In this document: piece by piece, positions 54,191 through 64,000 of the stretch | Position numbering within the stretch: position 1 is the first letter of the stretch | Layout of the letters: each line of letters begins with the position of its first letter | Assembly: GCA_014529385.2 (NCBI GenBank) | Contig: CM043966.1 | Coordinates: 108,197,587 to 108,261,586, forward strand | Reading direction: 5' to 3' | Source of the DNA: Adiantum capillus-veneris | Lineage: Eukaryota > Streptophyta > Polypodiopsida > Polypodiales > Pteridaceae | Length of the DNA stretch: 64,000 nt | Notes under the pieces: generated by a model | The model's input: only the letters and a program-made list of their open reading frames with translations | Database searches by the model: none | Told to the model about the DNA's origin: nothing | Translations under genes and position numbers: made by a program

Positions 54191-55461
54191 CCTTGTGGCT
54201 GAGCTACCTTTGCTTCAGTAGCTACATGCTTGGACTCTCCTTCACCACCTCCAAGTCCCTCAAGGCCTGCCTGATGTTGGCTTCTTTGCCACAACAAGGA
54301 TTGCAGTGCAAGAGGCATGGTGGGCCTGCAGAAGGGCATCAAGGAGAGCCGACAATGATTCTGATCTATGCGCATGTGATGCATAGGAGGCATGGTTGAC
54401 TCCTCACAGGGGATTAGCCAGGATCAGTAGGGTGCTACGACGATACCATGTGAGAGAGAGGAAGCTACATGTGAGAGAAGAGACCCCAAGAGAGAGAGAG
54501 AAGGTAGTTTAGAGAAATGCATGCAGATGCATGGGGGAGATAGAGAACGAAGGCAACGTGCAAAGTGATGATGATTTATCAACAGCTCCTGCACCTCCAT
54601 ATCTGTATACAAGATGGACAGTCATGAGACGTACGTGTACGGTCACCAAATTTTTAAAGAATGGAGGAGGACTAGCTTTAATAGGTTTTTTAGGTGCCTT
54701 TGACAAGCTTTAATAGTTCTTTTTAGGTGCCTTCCGACTCATTGATGTTGTTTGAGCTCCCCCCATCCGCAATGCCAGATTGTCCTAGGCCTTTTGTAGT
54801 GTTTGCGACCACGTGTGCAAGCTGATGGCTTCCTCTTGCAGCTGCGAGTAGGTGAGCCTAGGGCCACATCACAAGCTCCATGCAATGCTCTTGATAAACC
54901 TTCTCCAAGTAAATAAGCTATATAATATGATCTCGACTGCACCTAGTTGCAACAATGGTTCAAGGTAAACTATGGAAGACATGAATGGTGAAAGGACGAG
55001 AGCCTCACGAGAACCACCCTATAATCTTGATTGCTAGTTGCGACAACAATGCGGGGTAAACGGTGAAAACCATAAATGGTGAAAGAAGGGGAAAAGCACC
55101 ACCCTGATGAGCACCCTCATGAGTTATTACAACACTGAGAGGACATGGGTGTCTCTATCACCAACGGTGTATTATTGTGTCGCAAGCCTCTTTTTAAAAT
55201 GCTATTTGAAATATGCATGGGGGCCGGGGTGGAGAGAGCTAAATCACATAGATTAAGAAGAAGAAAATAAATTTTAACATGGTAGGAATAATGTCAAGAG
55301 ACCCTAAAGCTCGTTCCAAACAATCTAGCTATACTCAAGACCTAAGCATACTCAAGTAAACTGGGATGATTAATCTATCGCATTTGCAACACAACTTGGT
55401 ATAGGGGAAGGGGATACTTAATCTGGCACATAAAGGACCCTTCTAGTTCCCTCTATGTTTT

Positions 55462-55462
<1 letters not shown>

Positions 55463-55523
<61 letters not shown>
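55463..55523 (+). repeat. (GA)n microsatellite
   Basis: A pure tract of about 60 bp. Confidence 0.95.
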
Positions 55524-55526
<3 letters not shown>

Positions 55527-56609
55527 ATAAAGGTTACAAAAACTTTGTGTAGAGGTTAAGCAAGGCTAACCAAGGACAACCTGATTTTTTTACGATAATT
55601 CTTGAGTGCTTGATGCATTCGCATATTGATAAAAGCTTTTGTATGGTATTAGATCAATAGAGTATGTCACATATGCTACTCGTTTGGTGCCCATGATCTT
55701 GTTGCACGTCTAGAGATCTATGGAGAGACACTTCAAAATTACTTAGACAGAGATGACCTCAAAATGATTAACTCTATGAATAAACAATCTCATAAGACCA
55801 ATTGAATGAACTACTAGCGAGCTGAATGTTCTCATCATGTTGATACCATGACCCATTTTTTAATAAAATTTTGAATAATTTCATGTAATTTTAGACACAT
55901 GCTACACCTCAAAGTGGATCCATTTCCCATCATGCATTGCTAAAGAGTTGCAGGTGTGTTGGGATGCTCAATAAATATCTAGCTTACTTGCCATCCATTT
56001 TTTGCTTACTAGAAAAAACTCATAATACAGTGGTTTATCAATCATTTCATAAAATTTAAGTATAAGCCAATAGACAATATACTTATGAGCACCCCATTAT
56101 CTTGTAAAGAAGCAATTTTAATAAAACCTTATCAAAGTTCTCTATCCTTCCTTATCTATCAAAGAGTGTTTTTTATTTCTAGATAGATTTAAATGAGAGA
56201 AAGTAAATATATGTATGGTTTTGTATGTAGAAAGTGCTTACTTTGTTTTCATCCTTCCCTAAGGAATTGTTTCCTATGAAAAAACATGTGCTTTCTTCAT
56301 CTCTTTACCTCCCTTTACCAAGGAATTGGTGTTAACTCTCTAGACCTATAATGAATGTTTGTGATGAAGTGAACCTTGTTACAAACTCTTGGTTTTTCAT
56401 TGCATTTCTTGTTTTACTTTGCTATTGTATTAGATTGTAGTGAATTCCTTTACCATGAGTTTGTCTAGTCTTTGTTATGACCATCAGTGACCTCTAATAC
56501 ATAATTTTATAATCTTGAATACATTTATATACTTAGAATCTTCAATAAATTTATCATTGATTGGTAGACTTGGCATTCCGTCTAAGAAATATAGTTACAA
56601 AGATTTAGG

Positions 56610-57255
56610 ATTCTTGGCCTTGCTTTTAGTTACTATAATCCTAAGTGTGTCACAGCAAACATGATTCTACCAAAGTTTCATTTTGTTTATGATAGTGAAT
56701 ATGCATGAGCAAGTTTGGTTATGAGTATGGTACCAAAGATAACAACCCCATGTAATACATACACAAACATTAAATTCCATGCAGTATGAGTTTCTTCAAA
56801 TTGTCACTGGTAGTTCATGTATAAGGATAAAATTTAGCGGCCATGTATAGGTAATGAGAAAGATCTCAAGAATCACATAAAAATATGGCTAGCCTGCTTA
56901 TCCATTGTTGTTGCTTGCTCATCTTTTGTCCCTCGCTTGTTTTTCATTGCTCGTTAATTGAGATCACCCCCGATTTGTTTGGTTCTAACCCATGTCTTTG
57001 CGGCAATGGAGGGTCAGAACCAAGCAATTAGGGACCTTGGGAAATTAATAGGGCCCCAATTTTCTTGGTTTTGACCCATATCTTTGCGGCAATGTGGGTT
57101 AATCAAGCGAATAGGGACCTTGGGAAATTTTCCAAGGCCTCGATTTTCTTGGTTTTGACCCATATCTTTGCAGCGATGAGGGCCATATAACCAAGCAAAT
57201 AGGGACCCTAGAAAATTTTCCTAGACCTTGATTCGCTTACTACTGACCCATATCC
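56610..57255 (-). repeat. Right inverted-repeat arm with hairpin subrepeats
   Basis: Reverse-complement counterpart of 50,775-51,405. Subrepeat starts (CCAAGC or TCAAGC) fall at 57,020, 57,103 and 57,191. It has diverged from the left arm with small indels. Confidence 0.75.
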
Positions 57256-58858
57256 ACTAAAGAATATAACCACTAGCATTTATTCATGTTAGGCATGCGA
57301 TCTTGCTACTCCCATGGACATCCATGACAAAATATTCATAGTAGATCTGCTTAGCTTAGATACTTCAAAACAACAAAGTTTCCTTTTTGGCATTGATGAA
57401 CTGGTTCAGTAGAGTGAAGTGGGACCTTGCATTCTTTTTGGTCACTACCTACAATGAATCATGATTTTTGTCTTGCTAAGCAAAAACAATGTTAGATTAA
57501 GGATCTTTTTTCACATCTTAGATGGGTCTGGTTTTTTTTGTGTAGTGAACATTGGAGTCTCTTGTTCTTTGACATTGAACAGAAGATTGTCTACTATGGA
57601 AACTCTGAGCAAAGAAGGGGGTTTTATAGGCATGTAAAGATGTAAAGCTCATATTTATGCATTTTCTAGTAGTGTCTGTTTGTAATGTCTTACTCAAGAA
57701 AGTGCTTATGTATTATAGTGTCGGGAGAAAGTTTGTATGTTGTGTAGAGCACATATTATTAGAGCCCACTCAACACCAATGGGCCACAGTGCCCACACAA
57801 GTTGATAACTACAACTACAATTGGAAAACGTGTCTCAATGCTCTTCTCTTTGTTAGCCAAATTTTGTGGTGTCCCAAACATGAGTACTACATGTTGTTTC
57901 AATGCTTGTATTACTGCAATGTTATATTAAATAAATGAATTTTTTTCTTATTATCACGCTTTTACAGGACCTTTAATTAGATAACTACATCCCCTATGAT
58001 GTGCGCAAATTTCTATGATGGCCATTCATCATGTTATATTATCGTTCTAGCGATGTTCAAGAGAGGAAAGTGATCTACTTGAGGAGTTCGAGAGGGCCCG
58101 TGTCAAGGAATCAAGGAAATGGGCCAGGATTGTCAAAATGAGATTCAAAACATGTAAGAGGCTCCCAATAAATATTATGTAGATGTCACAAAAGTGGAGG
58201 ATTGGGTTGCTCATCAGCATAGCAAGCTGAAGCACAAGGAAGGGAGCAAGAGCAAAGCGAGCAAGACCGGAGGAAAGCTGTAGGGGTGCAAAGTGCATGA
58301 GAAGCCATGGAAGAGGGCATTTGAAAAATTCAAAAGGTCACCCAAGACTACCATCCCCGCGAGAGGAGGGGCAGCAGCCAAGAGAGAGGACATGGGAGTA
58401 GTGGGAGCAATTGGGGGAGGGGCAAGGGAGTAGTATCAAAGGAAGGGAGCAATAACCATCACCACTTTTGTACACATTTCAAAAGAAACAATACAGTGTG
58501 TAAATTTTTGAAACAATACAAAGTGTGTGGCACAATTGTATTTGTCATTTTGGAGTGTATATATTTGGATGGCATGGCATTACAACTCATTCCATGCATA
58601 CATGAATTTTTGTGAGTCACAATGTATGTGATCTAGCTTCCGCAAGAAGCAAGCAAATGAAGTATATTTGAGAGGGACTCCTTGCACAATGTTTTTTTCT
58701 CCTTGAATCTTGGAATCTGAGGAAAAAAAAGATGTTAGTGTCTATATCTTAAGCAATTAAAGACATAAATTTTGCCATTTAGTAAGTAAGTACCTTTCTA
58801 TTGTTGAGACTGATTGCATACACTTTTGGCAGAAGTGGAAGGTCTTCATATGTAAGAT
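57256..58858. other. No assignable gene
   Basis: Plus 57,657-57,938 is open for 93 codons without a known motif. Around 58,020-58,440 two frames have a charged, protein-like composition (LLEEFERARVKESRKWARIVKMRF; VEDWVAHQHSKLKHKEGSK) interrupted by stops, perhaps a decayed basic protein. I cannot name a family. Confidence 0.35.
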
Positions 58859-59810
58859 CTACCTTGATCTGCACAAGAGATGTCTTGAGATTGTCTTCAT
58901 CACAGTAATCAGGCTCTCTTGAAAGTAGATCTCCATTGCTAAAGGTTTGTTCTCAGAGTTAGACTCTATATCTTGTTTGAGTGGGATATGTTGTCCACTA
59001 AGAAGATGATATCTAAAATAGTAAGATGACACTATGAAATTTTGAGAGCTTATAATGTACTTGCAAATTATGGACTTCGTTTGCAAAATACAGATTGTGC
59101 CTTGTGATTGTTTCCTATCCCAATTATCATCTAGCAAGTCCACATAGCTCTCAAATTTGCAAATGAACATTGTTGTGGTAGTTCTTATTTGCTCATCAAA
59201 GAAAAAATATATAAACACTTCAACATGTATAAATAGAGTAAGCCTAACAATCTTTGTAGCAATTGAATACTTAAGGGACTTTTGTATATCTTGAAACAAC
59301 CTGTTTGTAAAGCTTTCACTAGTTTGGGATGCTAGAAAAGGCCAGTCCTTGCTGTCAAAGGATGAAAGTGGAAAAGGAGTTACACGACCCCAACCAGACC
59401 AAATTTTGGGTTCCATAAAATAATATTCCATTATCTGCAAGCTCCTTGTGCACTCTTCCTCACTGCATTTGCTCACTGATAAATGCTCTCAACTGGGTGC
59501 CACTCCATCCTGTTTGGTGGATAAATATTTGCACCATAACAAATAATATCAACCCTAAACCTACCAAAATAATTATGCACTAAATGAGATATATGCTTAG
59601 AATAACTTATAGTTGGATTGATGCCGTGGAAAACTAGGAGGAGATCTTTGCAACCTTAAGTCTACATGTTGGAAAGCATGTTGTATCAAAACCTCTTTCG
59701 CCCACTTGCTTTGTGCACACACTTTAAACTCTTTAACTTGTCCCTTGAAAGCCTCCACAAAATCATTGCATCCTCTACAATAATATCCAACTTTCGATAG
59801 TTAGAGGTAG
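58859..59810 (-). pseudogene. Unrecognised protein family, copy 1 (205-codon frame plus upstream relic)
   Basis: Minus 59,476-58,859 is one open frame of 205 codons: WSGWGRVTPFPLSSFDSKDW at residues about 26-45, SESFTNRLFQDIQKSL about 52-67, a hydrophobic stretch around 75-93, then KYIISSQNFIVSSYYFRYHL about 141-160 and QHIPL. Upstream on the same strand (59,800-59,650) another stretch is open (YYCRGCNDFVEAFKGQVKEF, VLIQHAFQHVDLRL), with stops between. A diverged homologue lies inverted at 61,798-62,340. I do not recognise the family; a transposon-borne gene is likely from context. Confidence 0.45.
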
Positions 59811-60274
59811 TCATGGTGTGCACCAGAAATGGCCAAATAGACTATTATCGTGATACTTGTCCAACTTATCAAAAGATTGATTTCTCAACATCATTGGGAT
59901 CTACATGACAAGAGAAGTCCCTTGATGCCACTTGTGCTCAATTTGGACATGGGATGACTTCATAGGCTCATATACTAGCATTTCAAAGACTATAAGCCAA
60001 ATTTTCTATTAAGGGGAAAATTTTGACATTTAGGTTTGCTTGAACTTGCATGCATGTGTCCTATGTAAAGAGGAAAATGTGTGGTAAAAATATTGGCCAA
60101 AAATACTAACAAAATTCAATATCACAATACTAGACTTGGATATAAAAACAAAGGGAGCTTTCCATCAATGGGGCTCCCCTATATTTATACAATATGATAA
60201 GAAATTTCCATTTTGGACCGAAAAATCCCACCAAAACCCAGAGAGTTGAAAACTGCAGAGTCCCACTACCATAA

Positions 60275-60340
60275 TGTTAAGAGATAGAGAAGGAGAGAGC
60301 TTGAGCTCTTGCGGTGCATGCGCATGCACACAAACACACA

Positions 60341-60383
<43 letters not shown>

Positions 60384-60672
60384 GATGAGGCAAAACCTAC
60401 TTCTTCTTCAACAACAACTCAAGATAATATGTCTTCAATGCATAAAATAGAAAGTACAACATAAAGGGAAACTAGAACAATGGTCTAGTGTGAACCGCTA
60501 GTGAGATCTAGATGGATAAGTGTGCCATCACTTTGGTAGGTAGAACAAGTCAACATAGTCTAGTTGAAGTATCAATGGCAAAGATATGCATATCCACCAA
60601 GGCACACCAATGATGATAACTATTGGTGATAGTCATCAAGGAGTGGCACATGTTGAGCTTGACATTTCAACA
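60275..60672 (-). repeat. Copia 3' LTR (about 398 bp, minus strand)
   Basis: On the minus strand the LTR starts TGTTGAAATGTC at 60,672, directly after the purine-rich GAAGGGAG. A fitting CTTAACA end is at 60,275. It contains a (CA)n tract. The start is well supported by the adjacent RNase H and purine tract; the end is a best guess. Confidence 0.5.
60326..60380 (+). repeat. (CA)n microsatellite
   Basis: An almost pure tract of about 55 bp, inside the copia LTR. Confidence 0.9.
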
Positions 60673-60699
60673 CTCCCTTCAAAGCTCAACACCATCTTC

Positions 60700-60965
60700 C
60701 ATATGCCAAGAATTACTCAAAATTGTCATAACTCTTGCACTTGAAGCGCATTTATGAAGATATTTGCAACTTGGTCATCCATCCTCATGTACTCAAGGTC
60801 GATGTTTCTTGCCAAGACCCTCTCTCTCATGAAGTGGTAATGCACCTCAAAGTGTTTTATCCTTGCATCAAAAAGTGGTTTCCAAACCAACTATATGTTG
60901 CTAAGGTTGTCCTCACAATAGATGACAATTGACCTTTGTATCTATACTCGAAAGTTGTGAAGTAG
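60700..60965 (-). pseudogene. Ty1/copia RNase H C-terminal relic
   Basis: On the minus strand: VWKPLFDARIKHFEVHYHFM, RERVLARNIDLEYMRMDDQVANIF, NALQVQEL. This is the ending ARTKHIEVHYHFVRE...VADIFTKAL of copia polyproteins. It is followed within about 50 bp by the purine tract and LTR start at 60,672. Confidence 0.7.
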
Positions 60966-61797
60966 CAATTGCACCATTAGGAGATTTCAGAGGTCTTTTA
61001 GAGGGCCATATTGAAGAAAGAGAGAGAAACGGCATGTCCAATGAGCAACAATGCTAATAACATAATAAATTAATCAACAAATAAGAAAAAAAATCTAAAA
61101 TTGGGACAATCTCATTTCTTTGGAAGGTAACTGCTTGTTTTTACATAGCTGGTGCTTCAATATATGGACTCGCTACCAAGAGACTCTGATAAAGATGAGG
61201 TACTGAGAGGCATTGGCTTTACATGCTCCTAATGAGTCTACCAAGAAGGCCATGCACTAGCATAAGCTCTATTTACGTTCCAAACTCCCTCACTATAGAT
61301 AATCAATAGCAAGAGTAGAGGATAAACAAAGGTTATTGGGTTCTCATGCAACCAAGAAGGAGAAAAAGGTCCTCTACATCAAATCTTTTTCATTTTTCAT
61401 AGAAATCAAGAGTGCTGGATTTTAAAGTGGAAGTTGGTAAGAAGACTATAAAAGAGATTTTAATTCAACATTGTTTCAATCACTCTGAGGTAATGTCTCA
61501 ATGTGCATCAACTGTAAGTGGATTCTACTGCAATGGCTCCTCTAACATTTAAATCTTATATTTATAGATGTTTATCTTTCTTTCGTTCTCTTATAATTAG
61601 TTCTTACATTTACAAATGTTTATCCTTCTTTGCACGAGAAATGGGAGCCTATGGAGTGCATTATAGGCTTCATCTCTATAACCCATGCTCACATTGGTCT
61701 TACAAAATGAAGAACTAGCAAGAACCTTGTAGATAAAGGCATATTATTTTACGACCATTTTTACCAACTCAACCAAAGGAATCCAAAAGGAACATTG
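60966..61797. other. No gene recognised
   Basis: Short frames only. The motif TTACATTTATAGATGTTTATC-like is repeated at about 61,555-61,625 as a duplication of about 55 bp. Confidence 0.4.
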
Positions 61798-61941
61798 TCA
61801 AAGGTTCCTCTACCAACCAACTAGATTTTCGTGGATTGGCCAGCCAGTTCTTGACATAGCATTGAGTGAGGCAAAGGTTCATCTACCAACCAATTGGAAC
61901 TTCATGGATTGGCCAGTTCTTGGCACAACATTGAGTGAGGC
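61798..61941 (+). repeat. 73-bp tandem duplication at the start of copy 2
   Basis: AAAGGTTCCTCTACCAACCAA and AAAGGTTCATCTACCAACCAA begin the two units, and both end with ACATTGAGTGAGGC-type sequence. It duplicates the DWP coding segment. Confidence 0.8.
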
Positions 61942-62340
61942 ATTGCAAAGTGAGCTCTATATGGATGTTCAAAGGTCTCTTCAAAACTTTGTACACGCTA
62001 CATTGGTCACGCTTGCAATTTCTATCATATTAGTATATTTGTTGAGCATCTTCACATCTACCGTGTACATGTCACTAAGACTATGTTAGTCTATAAATCT
62101 CTTGATTCTTTCTTCTATGATAAGCTTCTCATTAGTGGCTGGTATGGGAAAGACATGGATGGTGTATGCTACGAGATTGCATTTGAAAATCCAATTGTCA
62201 AGTATATGATTTCCACGCAGCTGCTTATCATCTACTTTTGGTACAAGCATTCTCACTTCGTTGGAAGTTGCTATGTGCCTACTACTGATCAAAAGCAATG
62301 GCAAATTTGGAGAGCATTGCTGACATACATGTGGAAGTGA
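61798..62340 (+). pseudogene. Unrecognised protein family, copy 2 (frameshifted)
   Basis: Frame 2 (61,862-62,089) reads NWNFMDWPVLGTTLSEAL and ELYMDVQRSLQNFVHATLVTL. Near 62,060-62,080 the homologous reading moves to frame 1 (to 62,340): MLVYKSLDSFFYDKLLISGW, NPIVKYMISTQLLI, VGSCYVP. Comparison with copy 1 gives aligned DWP-L, SE, D-QxSL, KY-IS-Q and VP/IPL at matching spacing. The start is disturbed by a tandem duplication of about 73 bp. Family unknown. Confidence 0.45.
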
Positions 62341-62599
62341 TGGATAGTGATAAAAATAACGGAGTATTACACACTGTTCCAACTCCAACATGACATAGTG
62401 GAGGAGATGTGGACAAAAATCCCTCAAAAAAAATTTATTGTTAGGCTGATGCAAAATAAAGTAAGGAGGGGAGAAGTAAGTTTTCTATAGAGATCATTCT
62501 GGCCGAGTTCAAATCATGTCAATGTCATGGATCTCATATGACTCCCACAAAAAATGTCTCTACAAATCTTTATTTCAACTATGTGTTAAGAGAGATATG

Positions 62600-62601
<2 letters not shown>

Positions 62602-62684
<83 letters not shown>
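62602..62684 (+). repeat. (CT)n microsatellite
   Basis: A pure tract of about 83 bp. Confidence 0.95.
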
Positions 62685-62686
<2 letters not shown>

Positions 62687-63689
62687 AACATAGCATTGAC
62701 ACCAGCTTGACAGGTACAAAGAATCATTTTAACGTATAGAGTTACTATTATGAAGTGTATTTGAAAGTACAAATTCAAAAGTACACAATGGGCTTAAATA
62801 CAATTGTTACAAATATGGGATCAGAATGTCCTCTAGGTAAAAAATCATGAAGATGCCCTTCAGATGAGGGTCAGGAGATTGTTGTGTTAGATGGCTTACA
62901 CAAACCCTTATGGGGCGTGTCATCTATCAACAAAGTATTGTGAGCATCAAAGGACACATGGATTTGGGAAAAGGTTTGTAAAACAATTGTAGATTAGATT
63001 TTGTAGGGTGATAGTGGCCCTGGATGACAACACGATTATTTTTTGGCTATACACAAAATTAAATTTTGATTTCTAAATTTCAGCTTCGGTACAAACCTTG
63101 GCCATCAATGGCTTGAGGTTTTGGGGCTACATCAATGGCCAAATAGAAACCCTGAACCGTAGAAGAAGAAAATTCAAGAAATCCTTGGTACACAAACAAA
63201 CAATAACCCTACAATTGCCAACCCAAAAATTACACAACGCATTGTATTCTATGGCTTGTATATATGGCTCTCAAAGTAGAAACACTCCATAGGCTCATCT
63301 ACATTCTTGATCATGGCTGCATAATTAGTTTTTGGTTTCCTATTTGGACAGCCACATTCAAATGATCATGTCTCACACAACTCCAATATACAACATTCCC
63401 ACGTTGACATGTATTGCTACGCTCTTGACTACTTTGCACATTACTGCGACCACTTGGGCTGCCCTTGCCTTAGAAATTTCTTCAGGAACCTGTGTTGTAT
63501 CTTTGGAAATTATTCTACTATGTGTGCTTAGTGGTTACCTCTTTCTCAATCAGCTCTCCATGGCTTGTACCACGTTCTCTTTCTCTTCCTTTGTTGTTAA
63601 AGAGGACCTCATAATAATTTTTTCCCTATGTCGAGGACTCTTCCTCAAGTTCCTTCTCTTCCAAATTCAATAAGAACATTAAATTTTTA
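62685..63689. other. No gene recognised
   Basis: Short frames only. Plus 63,332-63,673 is open for 113 codons, but it is the complement of probable copia gag/untranslated sequence and shows no motif. Confidence 0.35.
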
Positions 63690-64000
63690 GCAAACTATAG
63701 AAATATTCTCTTGAAGATGGATACCAATTTTAATTATTTGTATTCTAGACCTAGACCTTACAGACATAATTCCATCTCATCATCATCATCAACAATAACA
63801 TCAACTGTTGCAAGAGACTCACATATGTTCTTTATCATGATCAAGTTTTCCTTCTACATTGCATTTAGCTAAGTCTTCAACTGTAGCTTTCTTGATCTTT
63901 TGACATCCAACAATACTAAGGTGTCCCAAGCCTCCTTAGCATTGTGAGAATCTTATATGTGTCCAATCATACAGTCATGTACACTCATAGAAAGCCAATA
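63690..64000 (-). pseudogene. Ty1/copia gag (UBN2-like) relic
   Basis: On the minus strand from the window edge, in broken frames: a decayed NAKEAWDTL-like helix, KRSRKLQLKT with LNAM, then MIKNICESLATVDVIVDDDD and EYK. This is the order of the copia gag UBN2 domain (eAWd-L, R-LQL---L, I---L---G-----D, LP--Y). It runs off the window end. Confidence 0.5.

Larger units (their letters stand above)
51406..56609. other. Interior of the inverted-repeat unit; no recognised gene
   Basis: It is AT-rich to about 53.4 kb, then more balanced to 55.2 kb. Small duplications are visible: AAAACGCAACCTAAAAGGGA recurs with changes about 80 bp later near 53,110-53,200, and a 222-bp tandem repeat lies at 53,771-54,190. 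Open frames on both strands are short (99 codons or fewer) and show no transposase motif. Confidence 0.45.
50775..57255. mobile_element. 6.5-kb unit bounded by long (about 630-bp) inverted repeats
   Basis: The stretch 50,775-51,405 and the reverse complement of 56,610-57,255 are homologous throughout. Shared blocks include CAATTAACGAGCAATGAAA, GCGAGGGACAAAAGA, CAACAACAATGGATAA, GGGGTTGCTATCTTTGGTACC-like and AATTTGAAGAAACTCATAT. The outer 230 bp of each arm are 85-bp subrepeats. The 5.2-kb interior has no recognised transposase. This is the architecture of foldback or long-TIR Mutator-like elements. No flanking duplication was resolved. Confidence 0.6.

Overview
The window is repeat-dominated nuclear DNA of a land plant. 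It contains plant-type Ty1/copia and Ty3/gypsy LTR retrotransposons, including a Tat-like lineage with two RNase H domains, one LINE relic, and many long (GA)n/(CT)n tracts. A decayed PPR-gene fragment and a decayed relative of the large uncharacterised 'DUF7869-like' proteins suggest a non-seed plant, most likely a fern. That is an inference from remembered family distribution, not something the bases prove. I see no intact host gene, no tRNA or rRNA gene and no CRISPR. Nearly every coding stretch is a broken mobile-element gene.

Layout. 1-4.0 kb: junkyard of a minus-strand Tat-like pol with an internal deletion, a plus-strand copia 3' end with its LTR, and a plus-strand gypsy integrase tail. 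5.04-16.94 kb: candidate large DNA transposon with short terminal inverted repeats and an 8-bp flanking duplication. It holds a LINE relic but no transposase I can recognise. 18.24-27.71 kb: one complete but inactivated Tat-like LTR retrotransposon. Its order is 5' LTR, primer site, gag, protease, RT, degenerate RNase H, second RNase H, integrase, purine tract, 3' LTR. 29.0-29.2 kb: short TRIM-like LTR on the minus strand. 31.8-38.6 kb: nested stack in which a minus-strand DUF7869-like relic is split by an LTR element (33,031-37,006), which itself contains a 687-bp deletion-type relative of the 5-17 kb TIR element. 38.6-39.8 kb: chromovirus relic. 42.3-46.2 kb: minus-strand gypsy relic. 46.3-48.9 kb: two minus-strand copia relics. 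49.5 kb: PPR relic followed by a copia 5' LTR. 50.8-57.3 kb: 6.5-kb unit bounded by about 630-bp inverted repeats made partly of hairpin-forming 85-bp subrepeats. 58.9-62.3 kb: two diverged, inverted copies of an unrecognised protein family around a copia 3' end. 63.7-64 kb: copia gag relic.

How the parts relate. The order of insertion can be read from the nesting: DUF7869-like sequence first, LTR element second, TIR element last. In the Tat-like element the integrase and second RNase H keep all expected catalytic residues, while gag, protease and RT carry about five frameshifts and three stops, so it could move only with proteins supplied in trans. Boundaries of decayed elements are approximate unless TG..CA ends, a primer site, a purine tract or a flanking duplication is quoted.
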